From Cricetomys ansorgei (Eukaryota > Chordata > Mammalia > Rodentia > Nesomyidae), in assembly GCA_026225945.1 (NCBI GenBank), contig JAMJFZ010003746.1, forward strand, positions 2,844,001 through 2,908,000: DNA of 64,000 nt. Direction: 5' to 3'. Shown piece by piece: positions 1 to 10,339 of the stretch (its first letter is position 1; every line of letters starts with the position of its first letter). The notes beneath the pieces were generated by a model. The model was not told the DNA's origin. It did not search any database and saw only the letters and a list, made by a program, of their open reading frames with translations. The translations under genes and the position numbers were made by a program.

Positions 1-749
1 GTTAGGTCTCTCTTACTATTTATCTCTCAGGTAAAAGACCCTTTTGGGCAAAGGCTATTTTTTCGACTTTTACCTAAATATAGCATGCCTCACTCCTCAT
101 AACAATTATGCAACTACTTTATGTTGTTTAATGCCTTCCTTACTCTTACCACACTTCTGGGATTATTTATTTATTTAGGTTTTCGTTTTGGGTTTTTCTT
201 AAAATGAGGTCTCACAAAACCCAGGCTGGCTTACAACTTACTATGTAGCTAAGAATGACTCTGTTGTTGTTGGTTTGGCGGTTGTTAATTACATTTATTT
301 TTACTTATTTGGTGGGTGGGTCACATATATGCCACCCTGTGGAGGTCAGAGGATAACTTGAGGGAACTACTTTACCAGTCAGTCCCAGGAAATTACCCAA
401 ACCATCAGGTTTGACAACAGGTGCCTTTACTTACTGAGCCATAGCAATGGTTCCAAGAATGACTTGAATTCCTACTCCTCCTGCCTCCATCTCCCAAGAG
501 TTAGTATTAAAGGCTTTGTACCATCATGCCTGACTTTTCTGAGATTATTTTCCTATCTCCCTACTCCCCCTATCAGTTCCTTATGTGTCAAATTGTCTAT
601 CTTGTTCACCATTCATGAACTGAGCAGCACAGGCAAAGTTCCCAGTAGAGAAATTACTCAGTGGTTATAAATCATATTCCCTCATAATTCCTATGTTGAA
701 ATTCTAACCCTCAGTACCTTAGACCATAACTGCATTTTTTTTAATTTTT

Positions 750-972
750 GAGATTTCATTTTTAATTTTTACACGTATGGGTGTTTAGCCTGAATGTGTG
801 TCTGTGCACCGTATGTGTGCAATGTCCAAGGAGGTCAGAAAAAGACATTGGATCCCCTGAAACTAGGATTATAGATGGCTGTGAGTTGCCCCGAGGGTCT
901 ACTGAGAATCAAACCTTGTCCTCTGGAAGAGCAGCAAGTGTTCTTAACTGCCAAGTCATCTCTCTAACCTCT
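750..972 (-). repeat. B2 SINE, old
   Basis: In reverse orientation it ends with the B2 5' motif (aagtcatctctctaacc at its right end) and contains the agcagcaagtgttcttaact block typical of B2. Confidence 0.7.
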
Positions 973-1040
973 ATGACTATATTTAGACAAAGGGCCTTTA
1001 AAGCTGTAACTAAAGCTAAATAAAGTGAGAACAGGACCTG

Positions 1041-1165
1041 AGGCTAGGTGTGGTAGCTAGGCCTGTAACCCAGTACTCAGAAGAAAGAGGCAGTTCGAAG
1101 CCCCTGGTCTACACAGTGAGTTCCAGACCAGCTTGGGCTACACAGCTAGAACCTGTCTCCAGAGA
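1041..1165 (+). repeat. B1 SINE, diverged
   Basis: The order of blocks is that of B1: gtgtggtagctaggcctgta, a G-rich middle, ctggtctacacagtgagttc, and an A-rich end after cctgtctcc. Confidence 0.7.
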
Positions 1166-1654
1166 GAAAACAGGAGTGGGGGTTGGAGAATGTGCCTGGC
1201 TTTAATCCAATCTGATTGATGTCTCTGATGTCTTTATAAGAGAAAGACACCAAGGATGCATGCCCAGAATAGAGACTCTATTAAGGCAAGAGAAGCAGTC
1301 TATCTGCTGACATTTTAAATTTGGAATTCTGGACTCAAGAATTCAGAAAACAAATTTGCTGTTTGAGCCATTCAGTCCGTGATTATTTATTTCCTTGGCA
1401 CCCTTAACAACTAACATGCCTGGCTTTTAATAGAATAACACATTGCTTACATATTTTCTATACCCTAGTGAGTGACTTAAACCCCTCAACCCCAAGGACC
1501 TAATTTCTACCTTAAAATGTATACATATATAACAGAGTTTCAGTTTCATACATTTTGTCTTATTGCCTACAATCCAACCTACTACTTACATTTTCTTTTT
1601 TAAACCTTAAATTGACACCACAACCCTAATGACTCCCAATACACCTTCTTAACA

Positions 1655-1790
1655 CTTGCAGGGCTAACACTTGTCTATAATCTTAGTACTCTGCTGGCAG
1701 AATTGGGGTTCAAAGTCAACATGAATTACATACTGAGTTAAAGGCCAACCTGGAATATACAGCAAGACCCTGTCTCAGAAGGAAAAACAT
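1655..1790 (+). repeat. B1-like SINE, diverged
   Basis: It retains a weak gtctataatcttagtactct start, then ggccaacctggaa and accctgtctcagaagg. The degree of change suggests an old copy. Confidence 0.5.
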
Positions 1791-1984
1791 TTGTAGGGTT
1801 GAGGGTGTAGGTCCATAAGAGTACTTGCCTAGCACGCATGAGGCCCTGAACTCAATTTCTAGCAACATACACACCACCAACAACCTGCCAAAAATTTTAA
1901 ATACAGGAGCAAGAAGTCCTCATGAGGAATGATCGATGTAGTATTAGGATTTTTAGGAGTTTTTTTTTTCATTATATTTATTTA

Positions 1985-2352
1985 CCAATTAATTAATGTA
2001 TTTATTTATGAGCATGTGTGTGGACAACTTGCAAGAGTTGGTTCTCTCCTTCCACCATGTCAATCCTGGGGATCAAATTCAGGTCATCAGATTTGGCAGC
2101 AAATGCCTTTACCTAAGGAGCCATCTCAAGGGCCTTAGTCATTCTAATTGTTTTTAGTAGCACTGGAGATTGAACCTAGGGCTCCACACACACTAGGCAA
2201 GTTCTCTACCACTGAACTATATTCCACAACACTTTTTCTATGTTTTTACTTTTTGAGACAATTTCAATAAGGTCAGGCCTTGAATTTATGATTCTCCTGC
2301 CTCAGATTCCCAAGTAACTGGGATTACAGGCTTGCACTACCAGGTCTGATTT
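1985..2352 (-). repeat. Cluster of reverse B2, ID and B1-like fragments
   Basis: From left to right there is a B2-like end (gccatctcaagggcc near 2130), an ID/tRNA-like piece with accactgaactatattcc at about 2155-2225, and a B1-like piece ending ggattacaggcttgcactac. Confidence 0.5.
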
Positions 2353-2409
2353 GGCAACAATCCAAATGTCTATCAAAACTAGAATAAATTTTAAATGACT
2401 ATATTCATG

Positions 2410-2870
2410 GAATATGATCAAGGGTGGTGATTCATCTATAATCCTAATACTCTGGAGGCCAAGGAAATACTATCATCAGTTCAAGCCCAACCTTAGTTAC
2501 ATGTTGAGCTGGAAGAAAAGAAGAGTGGGCTGTGGTACAGCCTGTATTCTCAGCCCCCGGAGATGGAAACAACAGGATTGAGAGTCTCAAAGTCATCCTT
2601 GACCATATACTGAGTTGAAGGCCAGTATGGGAGTCTCAAAATAAAACAAGCAAACAAACAAATGCAGTAGGAAAAGCTGGGGAGGTACATAACACAGTTG
2701 CAATTCCAGCACTTAGGCTGAAGTAGGAGAATCAAGAGTTGATATCCAGGCCTAGGCTACATAATAAGACTATGTCAAAAAATTAATAATAATAAAACAC
2801 ATAAAGAACAACAGCAGCTAGAGATGTAAGCCAGTGGCAGAGCCCTGGGTTCAATTCCCAACATCACCAA
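2410..2870 (+). repeat. Run of diverged B1 copies ending in an ID-like piece
   Basis: Three successive, badly diverged B1-like segments start near 2410, 2525 and 2660. They are followed by an ID/B4-like stretch at 2815-2870 containing agccagtggcagagccctgg. Confidence 0.5.
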
Positions 2871-3929
2871 AACAAACAACAAATAAAACAAGGTAGAAGA
2901 CAATTCACAGACATAGAAAGAAAAAATCATAAAAATTTTTTAGTGTGCTACTGTAAGTCAACATGGCATCACTGGCTGAGCTCCCAAGTGCTACCTCACA
3001 TCCAGAAGCACACTTCCATTCCACAGCCAAGATGGGAGATACTCAATGTGGAGAAACCAAGTTACAATCAAATAAACCCAGCAAAGAATGAGCTACTGAT
3101 ATTTATAGCTGGTTGGACACTGTTGCCCCAGATCATCTAGATAACTTTCCTCAAGGGCTGGCCATCTACTTTCCTACAATTATTCTTTAAATGCAGACCT
3201 TCTAGTAACATTTTACAAAGTATGATCTCAATGAAGAATACTACCAATAATCAAGTTTGCTAGATGCCCTAATGAAATTTCTAAAACTTTATACACTAAC
3301 ATAACTGATACAGAGAATGCAGTTTAAAACATAAGAACAAAAGGAATAAAATTCAATTTCATGAACACCACGTCGAGACAGCAATGCAACTACAGCCAAG
3401 GTCTCTCTGGATGTGATGTCAAAACTGTCAGTGTTATCACAACTGCACGTTTCTCTAAAGTCTCATTTAAACCAAGCTGGTCTAGAACTCTCGGTTCATG
3501 GTCTTAGCCTCCAGAGTGCTGAGATCACAGGCAGGAAACAACACACAGAACTCACTACTTGACTTCTTCCTAGGTAAGAAAAAAGAGCAACAGGACAGTA
3601 CCTCCAAAACTAAGGCAAAGGGAGCAACAGACCTTTGCACAACATGCCATGTGGAAGAAAGGCTGAAAAGATTATGAACACGTCCAAAAAACAAATTAGG
3701 AGAGAAAAAATGGCTTTCATTTTTCAGCAATTCACATGATTCGCAATCGTCGAAGCTTTGCACAAAAAGCCACTAAAGCAAATAAAAAAGTTTATGGAAA
3801 GGTTTTTGTTGTTTTATTTTTAAAGATCATGGTTTATGAGGGGTTTTTGTACTTTATTTTGCTAGTGTATATGTATACATGTGAATGAGTCACTGTTTAT
3901 GACTGTGACCAACCATGTTATAGACAAGA

Positions 3930-4117
3930 ACTCTATCACCTGGACACAGTGCCACACACCTATGATCTAAGCATTCAGGAGGGCCAGGTAGACAATCAAG
4001 AGTCCCACGGCCAGCTTGGGCTAAATAGCCAGATTCTGTCCCAGAAAAAAAAGAAAGAAAGAAGAAAGAAGAAAGAGAGAGAGGAAGGAAGGAAGGAAGG
4101 AAAGAAGGAGAAAGAGA
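3930..4117 (+). repeat. B1-like SINE with a purine-rich GAAA/GGAA tail
   Basis: A diverged B1 (gacacagtgccacacaccta onward) runs into a pure purine tract of about 70 bases at 4046-4117. The tail probably grew into the microsatellite after insertion. Confidence 0.65.
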
Positions 4118-4173
4118 AAGACTTGGCACATTCTAACAGCAGTAATCAATGTTACATTTTTTTAAAAACTGAG

Positions 4174-4350
4174 GGGCCGGAGAGATGGGTCAGTGGTTAA
4201 GAACAATGGCTGTTCTTCTAGAGGACCTGGGTCCAATTCTCAGCACCCACAGGGCAGTTCACATATGTCTGTAACTCCAGCCTCAGGAGATCCAACATTC
4301 TCACACAGACATACATACAGGAAAAATACCAATTCACAGAAAAATTTAAA
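4174..4350 (+). repeat. B2 SINE
   Basis: It opens with ggggccggagagatgggtca and ggttaagaaca, the tRNA-derived B2 head with A and B boxes, and ends in an A-rich tail. Confidence 0.85.
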
Positions 4351-4492
4351 AATCATTAAACAAAAAAAAAAAAATAGTAACAGAGTCAGCCAAGTCTGCT
4401 CAGAGCCAGCTCAAAGGTAAAGGCAATGACTTGGTGAGCAAGCCTGATGACCTGAGTTTGATCCCTGGAACCCACATAAAAATAGAGAGTTG

Positions 4493-4662
4493 GGGGCTGG
4501 AGAGATGGCTCAGTGGTTAAGAGCACTGAGTGCTCTCCTAGAGGACCCTGGTTCAATTCCCAGCACCCATATGGGAGCTCACAACTGTCTGTAACTTTAG
4601 TTTCAGGGGATCTGACACCCTCACACCAATGCACATGAAATAAAAATTTTTTTTAAAAAAAA
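4493..4662 (+). repeat. B2 SINE, well preserved
   Basis: It opens with the canonical ggggctggagagatggctca, then agagcactgagtgctctcct and caattcccagcacccat, and ends aaataaaa plus poly-A. It lies 140 bases after another B2 in the same orientation. Confidence 0.9.
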
Positions 4663-5229
4663 ATAGAGAATTGACCCCTAAGTTGTCTTCTGACTTGCAA
4701 AATGTGTGCTGTGGCAGGTATGCTCTGTAAACATAATACATATGTGTGCCGCCCCTCCCCACAGATTTGAAAGACTTGCTCAAGACTTAGCCTAGCATAA
4801 AACAAAGACTGTAAAAAATGACTGCAGTAAGCATTTAGCTCCCTCTCTCCCAACACACACCCCATTGTTTTGATAGACTTCTATATCTTCAAATGTTTCT
4901 TTAGAAGCTTCAGGCAGCCCACAGAAGTCTACATAAAATCAAAGATGCAAAACTACAGAGAGCTGAATGCTAAGGACTGAATTCCCAGTTCTCAAGGCTG
5001 AGAACCCTGATGACAGAGAAGCACTTTAGTGAAGGACATCAAGGGTGAGTGGGTTGTGAAAGACTACTGTTGCAGGAAGGTTCAGCAAGCAATCTCCAAG
5101 CCAAGCATGCCCAAGGACCGAAAGAGAGCCAAAGCTGTAGTAACTTTCAAAAAATCCACAAGGTACAACAAAGAAAATAACTGACCATCCAAGAAAGCCC
5201 AAAGAGAAACAGACTAAATAGAAAAGAAC

Positions 5230-5530
5230 TATGTGTGCATGTGTGTGCACACATGCCCGACTCGTCAAGGGGAGGGAAGGAATACATGCCCATGTACACC
5301 ATGGAGGATGTTGGGCATTCCAACCTATCGCTCTTCACCTTATTCCTCTGCAACACAGTCTCTCACTGAACCTGGAGCTAGCTTCCAGCAGCTCCAGCAC
5401 CTCTTTACTCCTAGAGTACAGGAGTTACAGGCCCATTTGTAGCCAGAATTTTATGAGTTCTGGGAATCTAAACTCAGGTCCTCATGCTTATACAGCAAGT
5501 AATCTTGCCCACTGAGCCACCTTTTGGCTC
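5230..5530 (-). repeat. B2/B3-type SINE, diverged
   Basis: Its reverse-oriented head reads cttgcccactgagccacctt near 5505, with caggtcctcatgcttat before it. The left half is more diverged. Confidence 0.6.
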
Positions 5531-5589
5531 AATAAATTACTTTTGGCAATATCTACAGCTTTCATTTAAAAAGAAAAAGGAAAAAAACC

Positions 5590-5860
5590 TGGACTAGTGA
5601 GATAGTCCAGTGAATAAAGACTCTGACCACCTGAGTTCAATTCCTGGACCTAAGAGAGTTCAAAGCCTGACGAGCTAGAAAGATGGCTTAAAGAAGACCT
5701 AAGTTCAGCTCCTAGAACCTACCTAACTCCAGCTCTAGGGAATCTAATGTCCTCTTCTGGTTCCCAAGGACACCTGTGCTCAGACATGACAAACACACAA
5801 AGATACACAGACACAGACAGACAGACACAGACACACACACACACAAAAGTAAAAATAAAT
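5590..5860 (+). repeat. B2-like SINE fragments with a CA-rich tail
   Basis: Two B2-like heads are visible (ctagtgagatagtccagtga and gagctagaaagatggctta). They are followed by cctctggttccc-like sequence and a (CA) and (CAGA) tail at 5800-5845. Confidence 0.6.
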
Positions 5861-5872
5861 CTTTTAACATTT

Positions 5873-5985
5873 AGTACCAGCACATGAGGCAGAGGCAGGA
5901 GAAGCTCTGCGTTTGAGGCCAGCCTGGTCTACAGAGCGAGTCCAGTACAGCTAGGGCTACACAGAGAGATCCTTTCTTGAAAAAC
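5873..5985 (+). repeat. B1 SINE
   Basis: It contains ggcagaggcaggagaa, gaggccagcctggtctacag and gggctacacagagaga, the standard B1 block order. The 5' end is missing. Confidence 0.85.
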
Positions 5986-6179
5986 ACAAACAAACCAAAC
6001 AAATCCTTTAAGTAGAATACAAATCAACATTTAACATGAGCCATTTACATAAAAATAATCACCAAGCAAGTCTAAAAGGATAATCACCAAAATAACCTCT
6101 GAAATGATATTCTGAATTTTTACTTTCTTTTATATTTCTTCGCTCATTTTAATTTTATACACTGAATATACTTCCCCCA

Positions 6180-6290
6180 CAACACTTCTGAGACATGGTC
6201 TCATACGTAGCCCAGGCTGGTCTCAAACCCACAGGCCTGCCTCAGCCTTCCAGGTACTAGTATTACAGCAATGTATAACCACAGCCAGTG
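6180..6290 (-). repeat. B1-like SINE, diverged
   Basis: Reverse B1 blocks are visible: gagacatggtctcatacgta, cccaggctggtctcaaa, cctgcctcagccttcc. Confidence 0.65.
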
Positions 6291-7087
6291 TCAAACACCC
6301 ACCACACATTGACTTTTCTTTCTCTATTGAGGGCTAGACAATAAAAATTTTTGGCTTTATAGCCCATGAGTCTCTGTGACAACTATCAAACAACTCAACT
6401 TTATACCCCAACAGCAAGCACATATAATACCCAAACAACTGCACACAGCTATACCCCAGAAAAACCTTATTTACAACAGGTGGCAAGCAAGACTTGACCT
6501 GTAGGCTGTAGTTTGTCAACCTCTGAAATAAAGGAAAAGTATTTTCTTTTTTGAAAACAAAGCATGACATATATATACTAAGTGCATTGTGTAAATTGAT
6601 ACTACTTATGGGGGGGAATCCACTCATTTTTAAGTTTATACAATGAGCACAAGTATGGAAAAACACAAACTCGTTAAGCTCTGGAAATCTTACTCTCATC
6701 CACACAAAGATAAAATCTGTTACTAAGTAGCCTGAAACATAAACTGGTGGGTAGCCAATTACAGATAGAAGCTGGGGAGGTATCTTTCATATTTAATTTG
6801 AATCTCTCAAGTTTCATAATTTACCACCAATCTGCTAAAGCTTGTGTGGGGAAGTCTCTGCTGCTGAAATAATCTTAGTTTACAGATCAATCACAGTCAG
6901 CACTATGACAAATTTGAAAGGAATTACATTCTACAAGCAGTGTAGAAGTGAACAGGATGTGTGACAAGATCTTACCGTGGCCTCTGGTTAAAAAAAAAAA
7001 AAAAAAAAAGACACTTGAAACTTAAGAACTAACAAACTCATAATTACTCCCTTTAAATATTAAGGCTTTGAGCTTTATTTTTCGAGT

Positions 7088-7222
7088 TGTGGTGGTGATG
7101 CACATTTTTAATCCCAGCACTTGGGAGGCAGAGGCAGGTGGATCTCTGAGTTCAAGGCCAGCCTGGTCTACAGAGCAAGTTCCAGGACAGCCAGGGCTAC
7201 ATGGTGAGACTATGTTTCAAAA
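7088..7222 (+). repeat. B1 SINE, well preserved
   Basis: It contains atcccagcacttgggaggca, gaggcaggtggatctctgag and aggccagcctggtctacag, then an A-rich end. Confidence 0.92.
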
Positions 7223-7448
7223 AAACAAAACAAAAACGGGACTCTGGAGTCAGAGACAGGATTAAGAATTTCATGCTTGCCTGAGCTACACAGACACAGC
7301 TTGTCTCAAAAACAAAAACAGAAAACTAAGTTTAAGGAATTTCTTTCTAACTTTTTTATTAGGACCCAAGTTGGTAGATGTATCAAGCCAGCACTCTGAA
7401 GGCTGAAGCAGGACTCCTGTTAGTTTGAGCTATAGAGTGAGATCATGG

Positions 7449-7465
7449 GCGCGCGCGCGCGCGCG

Positions 7466-7499
<34 letters not shown>
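7449..7499. repeat. (GC)n-(AC)n compound microsatellite
   Basis: About 26 bases of alternating G and C run directly into about 24 bases of alternating A and C. The whole is a purine-pyrimidine alternation of about 50 bases, sitting in the tail of a diverged B1 (7370-7445). Confidence 0.95.
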
Positions 7500-7504
<5 letters not shown>

Positions 7505-7629
7505 ACTAAGTGGGAAGAATTTTATGATCAAACGATTTTAAATATAATAAAAGACTTTGTAGTATTTTTTAACTTGTTTCTTGGGGAGGAGAGGTAGGCA
7601 GTCTGCTTTAGGAAAATACAGTAACACAA

Positions 7630-7830
7630 GGCGTCGAGATGGCTAAACTATACAAGGAGCTTGCCATGCAAATTTTTAAGGCCTGACCACCTGAGCTCGA
7701 TTATGGGAATCCACATAAATGTGGACAAGAACCAACTCTACAAAGTTGTCCTCTGACCTCCATTAGCGCGTCGTGGACACGTAAGCCCCCACCCACTCAT
7801 CGTGCGCGCGCACAATAATAAACTGACAAT
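7630..7830 (+). repeat. B2-like SINE, diverged
   Basis: It opens cgtcgagatggctaaact and carries a degraded gcctgaccacctgagctcga block and a tcctctgacctcca block. The tail includes short GC and CA alternation. Confidence 0.6.
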
Positions 7831-8608
7831 TTTAATTTCTTAAAGTTTTTTTAAACGAGATACTCAAGAGTAGAAAAATAAAACTGAAAGATCAGTCTAC
7901 TAAAATATTAAAACCTCCAATGAAGCACTGTACTTTGCAAATCCCAGCTGAACATGTGATCTTTCTACCAAAAATTCACTGCTCAACCCTCTCGTGAAGT
8001 TTTCAAACTCCAGAAGCAAACGTTTAGATCAAGGTCAAAAAAAAAAATAAGTAGTAGTGCATGAGCTGTCTAATCCAACACTCAGACCCTTCAAAACTTA
8101 TTTTATAACCGTTACCAGCAATTCCCCAACAAGCTAACCCTGGCAGACTGAAAACCCAAAGGGGCCGAGAGCTGGGCCCCGAGAACTACCCCGCCGGGGC
8201 TGCCCGAAGCGCCGCCTCAGGAAAGGTGAGGGCAACCTTCCATCCCAGTGGCTGGGAAAGTAGCGCTGAGCACAGCCCACCCGAAGCGAGCCCGGCCCGA
8301 GAATTCCTAGAAGTGGCAGAAGACACCAGCTAGAGCCTGGGCGCGAGCCTTCTCACCCGGGGGCACCGGCCCGGAAGGCAAGCGGAGTCGGAGCGAGGAG
8401 CTTCGGTCCCTCCGCCCGGCGGTGGGCGAAGGGCAGCGGGCGCCCACGACTCGCAGCTGCTCGGAGCGCGGCCCCAGGCCGCCCCGGCCGCCGCTCCGGG
8501 GCCCCCGCGCCGGGCGCGCGGCCGCAGGTCAGAGTTCCGGCCAAGCTCCGAGCCGGCCAGGCGCGCGCTCCCGGCCCGCGCCGGGGACACCTGTCCCTCA
8601 GCCCTCAC

Positions 8609-8769
8609 CTCCTTCCGACCCGGGCAAGCTGCTGAGCCCGGGGAAGCCGCGCTCGCGCCACAGCCCCTCACCCGAGTTGGCCGCCGCCTTGCCGCGCGGC
8701 TCGGGCGCCTCGGGAAGCAGCGCCTCGGGGAGGGGAGAGGGGCGCGGAGGGAGGGGGCCGCTCGCCGGA

Positions 8770-8805
<36 letters not shown>

Positions 8806-8890
8806 GCGGTACCGCGTCGGGGACTGTGCTCGCGCCGCCGCGACCGCCGCCGCCGCCGCCGCGTCGCCGTGACGCGCATCGCACGAGGCG
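8609..8890 (-). other. Adipor2: Inferred noncoding first exon of Adipor2
   Basis: On the minus strand GGAAGGAG is followed by GTGAGG at 8603-8608, a close match to the donor consensus and the best of three donors in the island. The others are GTGAGG at 8666-8671 and GTGAGA at 8351-8356. The exon would hold two GCC/GGC tracts. The start is not defined by any sequence element I can read and is set just left of the ETS and ZNF143 sites. Exon usage is inferred from synteny only. Confidence 0.4.
8770..8867. repeat. Two GCC/GGC trinucleotide tracts in the CpG island
   Basis: There is a perfect (GCC)11 run at 8770-8802, then a second, interrupted GCC/GCG run at 8832-8867. Read on the minus strand they would be GGC tracts in the inferred Adipor2 5' UTR. 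The long alanine-, arginine- or glycine-rich frames across them are products of the repeat and not real proteins. Confidence 0.85.
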
Positions 8891-8937
8891 GATCGAGCCA
8901 GTAAGACCACACCCCGTGCGCAGCCGCGCGGATCTAA

Positions 8938-8945
8938 ACCGGAAG
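8938..8945 (+). promoter_or_regulatory. ETS/GABP-type site ACCGGAAG
   Basis: The octamer ACCGGAAG matches the consensus for ETS factors such as GABP, which is common in CpG-island promoters. It lies at the upstream edge of the inferred Adipor2 promoter, about 40 bases from the ZNF143-type site. Confidence 0.55.
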
Positions 8946-8975
8946 CCTACCCTCCGGTGGCTCTAGAACCGCGGT

Positions 8976-8994
8976 GCGTCTTGGGAGTTGTAGT
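8976..8994 (-). promoter_or_regulatory. ZNF143/STAF-type promoter site
   Basis: On the minus strand the sequence reads ACTACAACTCCCAAGACGC, close to the extended ZNF143 site (ACTACAA followed by TCCCA and a GC-rich end). This motif is concentrated within a few hundred bases of mammalian CpG-island start sites, which supports promoter function here. Confidence 0.65.
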
Positions 8995-9000
8995 TCGTCC

Positions 9001-9670
9001 GGGAACACAATGTAAACAGTGCGGGCAGAATGCCCCAGCCGTACTCACCCAGCTACCTCGAAATCTCCTAAAGAGATGAGGGGAGGAGTGGGCCGCCGCG
9101 GCCGGGGATGCTTCCTTCAATGTCTGTGGGTGCGAACCAGTGTTTAAGGATTCGGGCTGGAGCGTGTCTTTGTGTCAGCGACCAACATAATGCTAGGCGT
9201 CGTCTTGTGAAGGTTTCGGGATTCCGAAAGCGTTAGTCAACTCTTCCTCAAACAGTAGGGCTTGTTTTTATTACTGTGTTAACGTATGATGATATATGCC
9301 CTACTACTTCTAGAAAATATGTACGAACTTTTAAAATGTGTAATTCGGAATTATTTTAAATGGTCTTAATGTGATGCGACCGTCACAAACAACTTAAGCA
9401 CTGTGTCCGTTTACCCAGGAGGAGTGATTTGCGACTAGTGAGCTTTCATATTGGAGTCACCCTTGTTAGGAACCAGAACAAGGAACTATAGGAACTGGTT
9501 TGCAGAGAAAAATGGTTATCTTTCACATTCTTTAGGTCAAAAATTAATACCTATTAAGTAAACTCAAAAGCTTTACTTTAGACTTTAGAAGAAGCCTATG
9601 CCCGCAGCTTATTGTTCTTGCCAATGGACCACAATAGGTCCCATACCCAAGAAACTGAAGTCTGATATTG
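9001..9670. other. Unique sequence upstream of the CpG island
   Basis: I recognise no repeat or exon here. It is moderately GC-rich near 9001-9110 and becomes AT-rich. Apart from the donor-like site at 9043 I see no elements to report. Confidence 0.5.
9043..9049 (-). promoter_or_regulatory. Strong minus-strand splice donor upstream of the island
   Basis: The minus strand reads GCTGG followed by GTGAGTACG, almost a consensus donor. It lies right of the CpG island, so it could end an alternative, more upstream first exon of the inferred Adipor2 gene. There is no other evidence of use. Confidence 0.25.
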
Positions 9671-9671
9671 G

Positions 9672-9903
9672 GAAGATGGGGGCGGGCCGACATGGAAAAC
9701 TCTTCAGCCACGGAAAGCACTAGAGAGGTTGATGCAGGAAGATCTTGCATGTTCCAGGTCAGCCTGATCTACATAGAAAGTTCCAGGCCAGACTTGTCTA
9801 TACAGAATAAGACCCCGTCTCAAAGAAAGAGAGAGAGAGAGAGGAGGGAGGGACAGAGAAAGGAAGGAAGGAAGAAAGGGGGGAGGGAGGGAGGGAGGGA
9901 GAC
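9672..9903 (+). repeat. B1-like SINE with a long purine (GA/GGAA/GGGA) tail
   Basis: Diverged B1 blocks (gaggttgatgcaggaagatc, ccaggtcagcctgatctaca) lead into a pure purine tract at about 9822-9901, broken only by the ac of ggacag. Confidence 0.75.
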
Positions 9904-10004
9904 AGACACAAAAGTTTGGAGCTTAAGATTGAGGAAGAAAATTGTACCTTTCCACAACACAGAAGAAACTGAATGCAAGCATTTGGGGGACTACAGATTT
10001 GACC

Positions 10005-10335
10005 TATAGCTGGAGACAGAGCTCAATGGTAGAGCACTTACCTAGCACTCGGAAGGCCTGGATTCCATCACCAACATAGGAGGGAGACAAAGGGTCTATA
10101 ATACCAGCTCAAGTATGGCAAAGATGAGATTTTTCAGACTTAATATAAGATGTTCTCTAAGAATGACAGACATGATAAAAAGACCAATCAAAAAAAAAGT
10201 CTTCAGAGATCTCACATTTTGCCAGGTGGGGCTCACACCTTAATTCCTAGCACGTGGGAAGCTGATGTAGGAAGACCATAGAGCTACAAGATGAGTTCCA
10301 GGGCAGCCAGAGCTAGAATGAGACCCTTCCTCAAC
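10005..10335 (+). repeat. ID-like fragment and a B1-like copy
   Basis: An ID-like tRNA-derived piece (gctcaatggtagagcactta, 10020-10075) is followed by a diverged B1 at 10222-10335 (cacaccttaattcctagcac onward). Confidence 0.55.
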
Positions 10336-10339
10336 AAAA

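Larger units (their letters stand above)
1..8608 (-). other. Adipor2: Inferred start of Adipor2 intron 1, SINE-rich
   Basis: No coding exon with convincing splice borders was found here. The stretch holds degenerate B1, B2, B4 and ID copies with little unique sequence between them. Pieces without a recognised repeat are 1-750, 1170-1650, 2880-3480, 4660-5220, 5990-6170, 6290-7080 and 7860-8150. Confidence 0.55.
8150..9000. promoter_or_regulatory. Adipor2: CpG island, inferred Adipor2 promoter
   Basis: This is the only long GC-rich, CpG-dense block in the window, with many CG dinucleotides, GCC tracts and GC-box-like runs against AT-rich, CpG-poor flanks. Such islands mark housekeeping-type promoters. 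It lies about 47 kb downstream of the Wnt5b end. In human (12p13.33) and mouse (chromosome 6), ADIPOR2 starts some 40-50 kb downstream of WNT5B in the same orientation, so this is inferred to be the Adipor2 promoter firing leftward. No receptor coding sequence is present, because the first exon of that gene is noncoding. Confidence 0.8.

Noticed and set aside
8330..8912. Long overlapping open frames on both strands, rich in Ala, Arg, Gly or Pro
   Set aside because: They are produced by GC-rich, GCC-repeat sequence with few stop codons. They occur in several frames on both strands, with no conserved domain, and the CpG island is better read as a promoter and 5' UTR.
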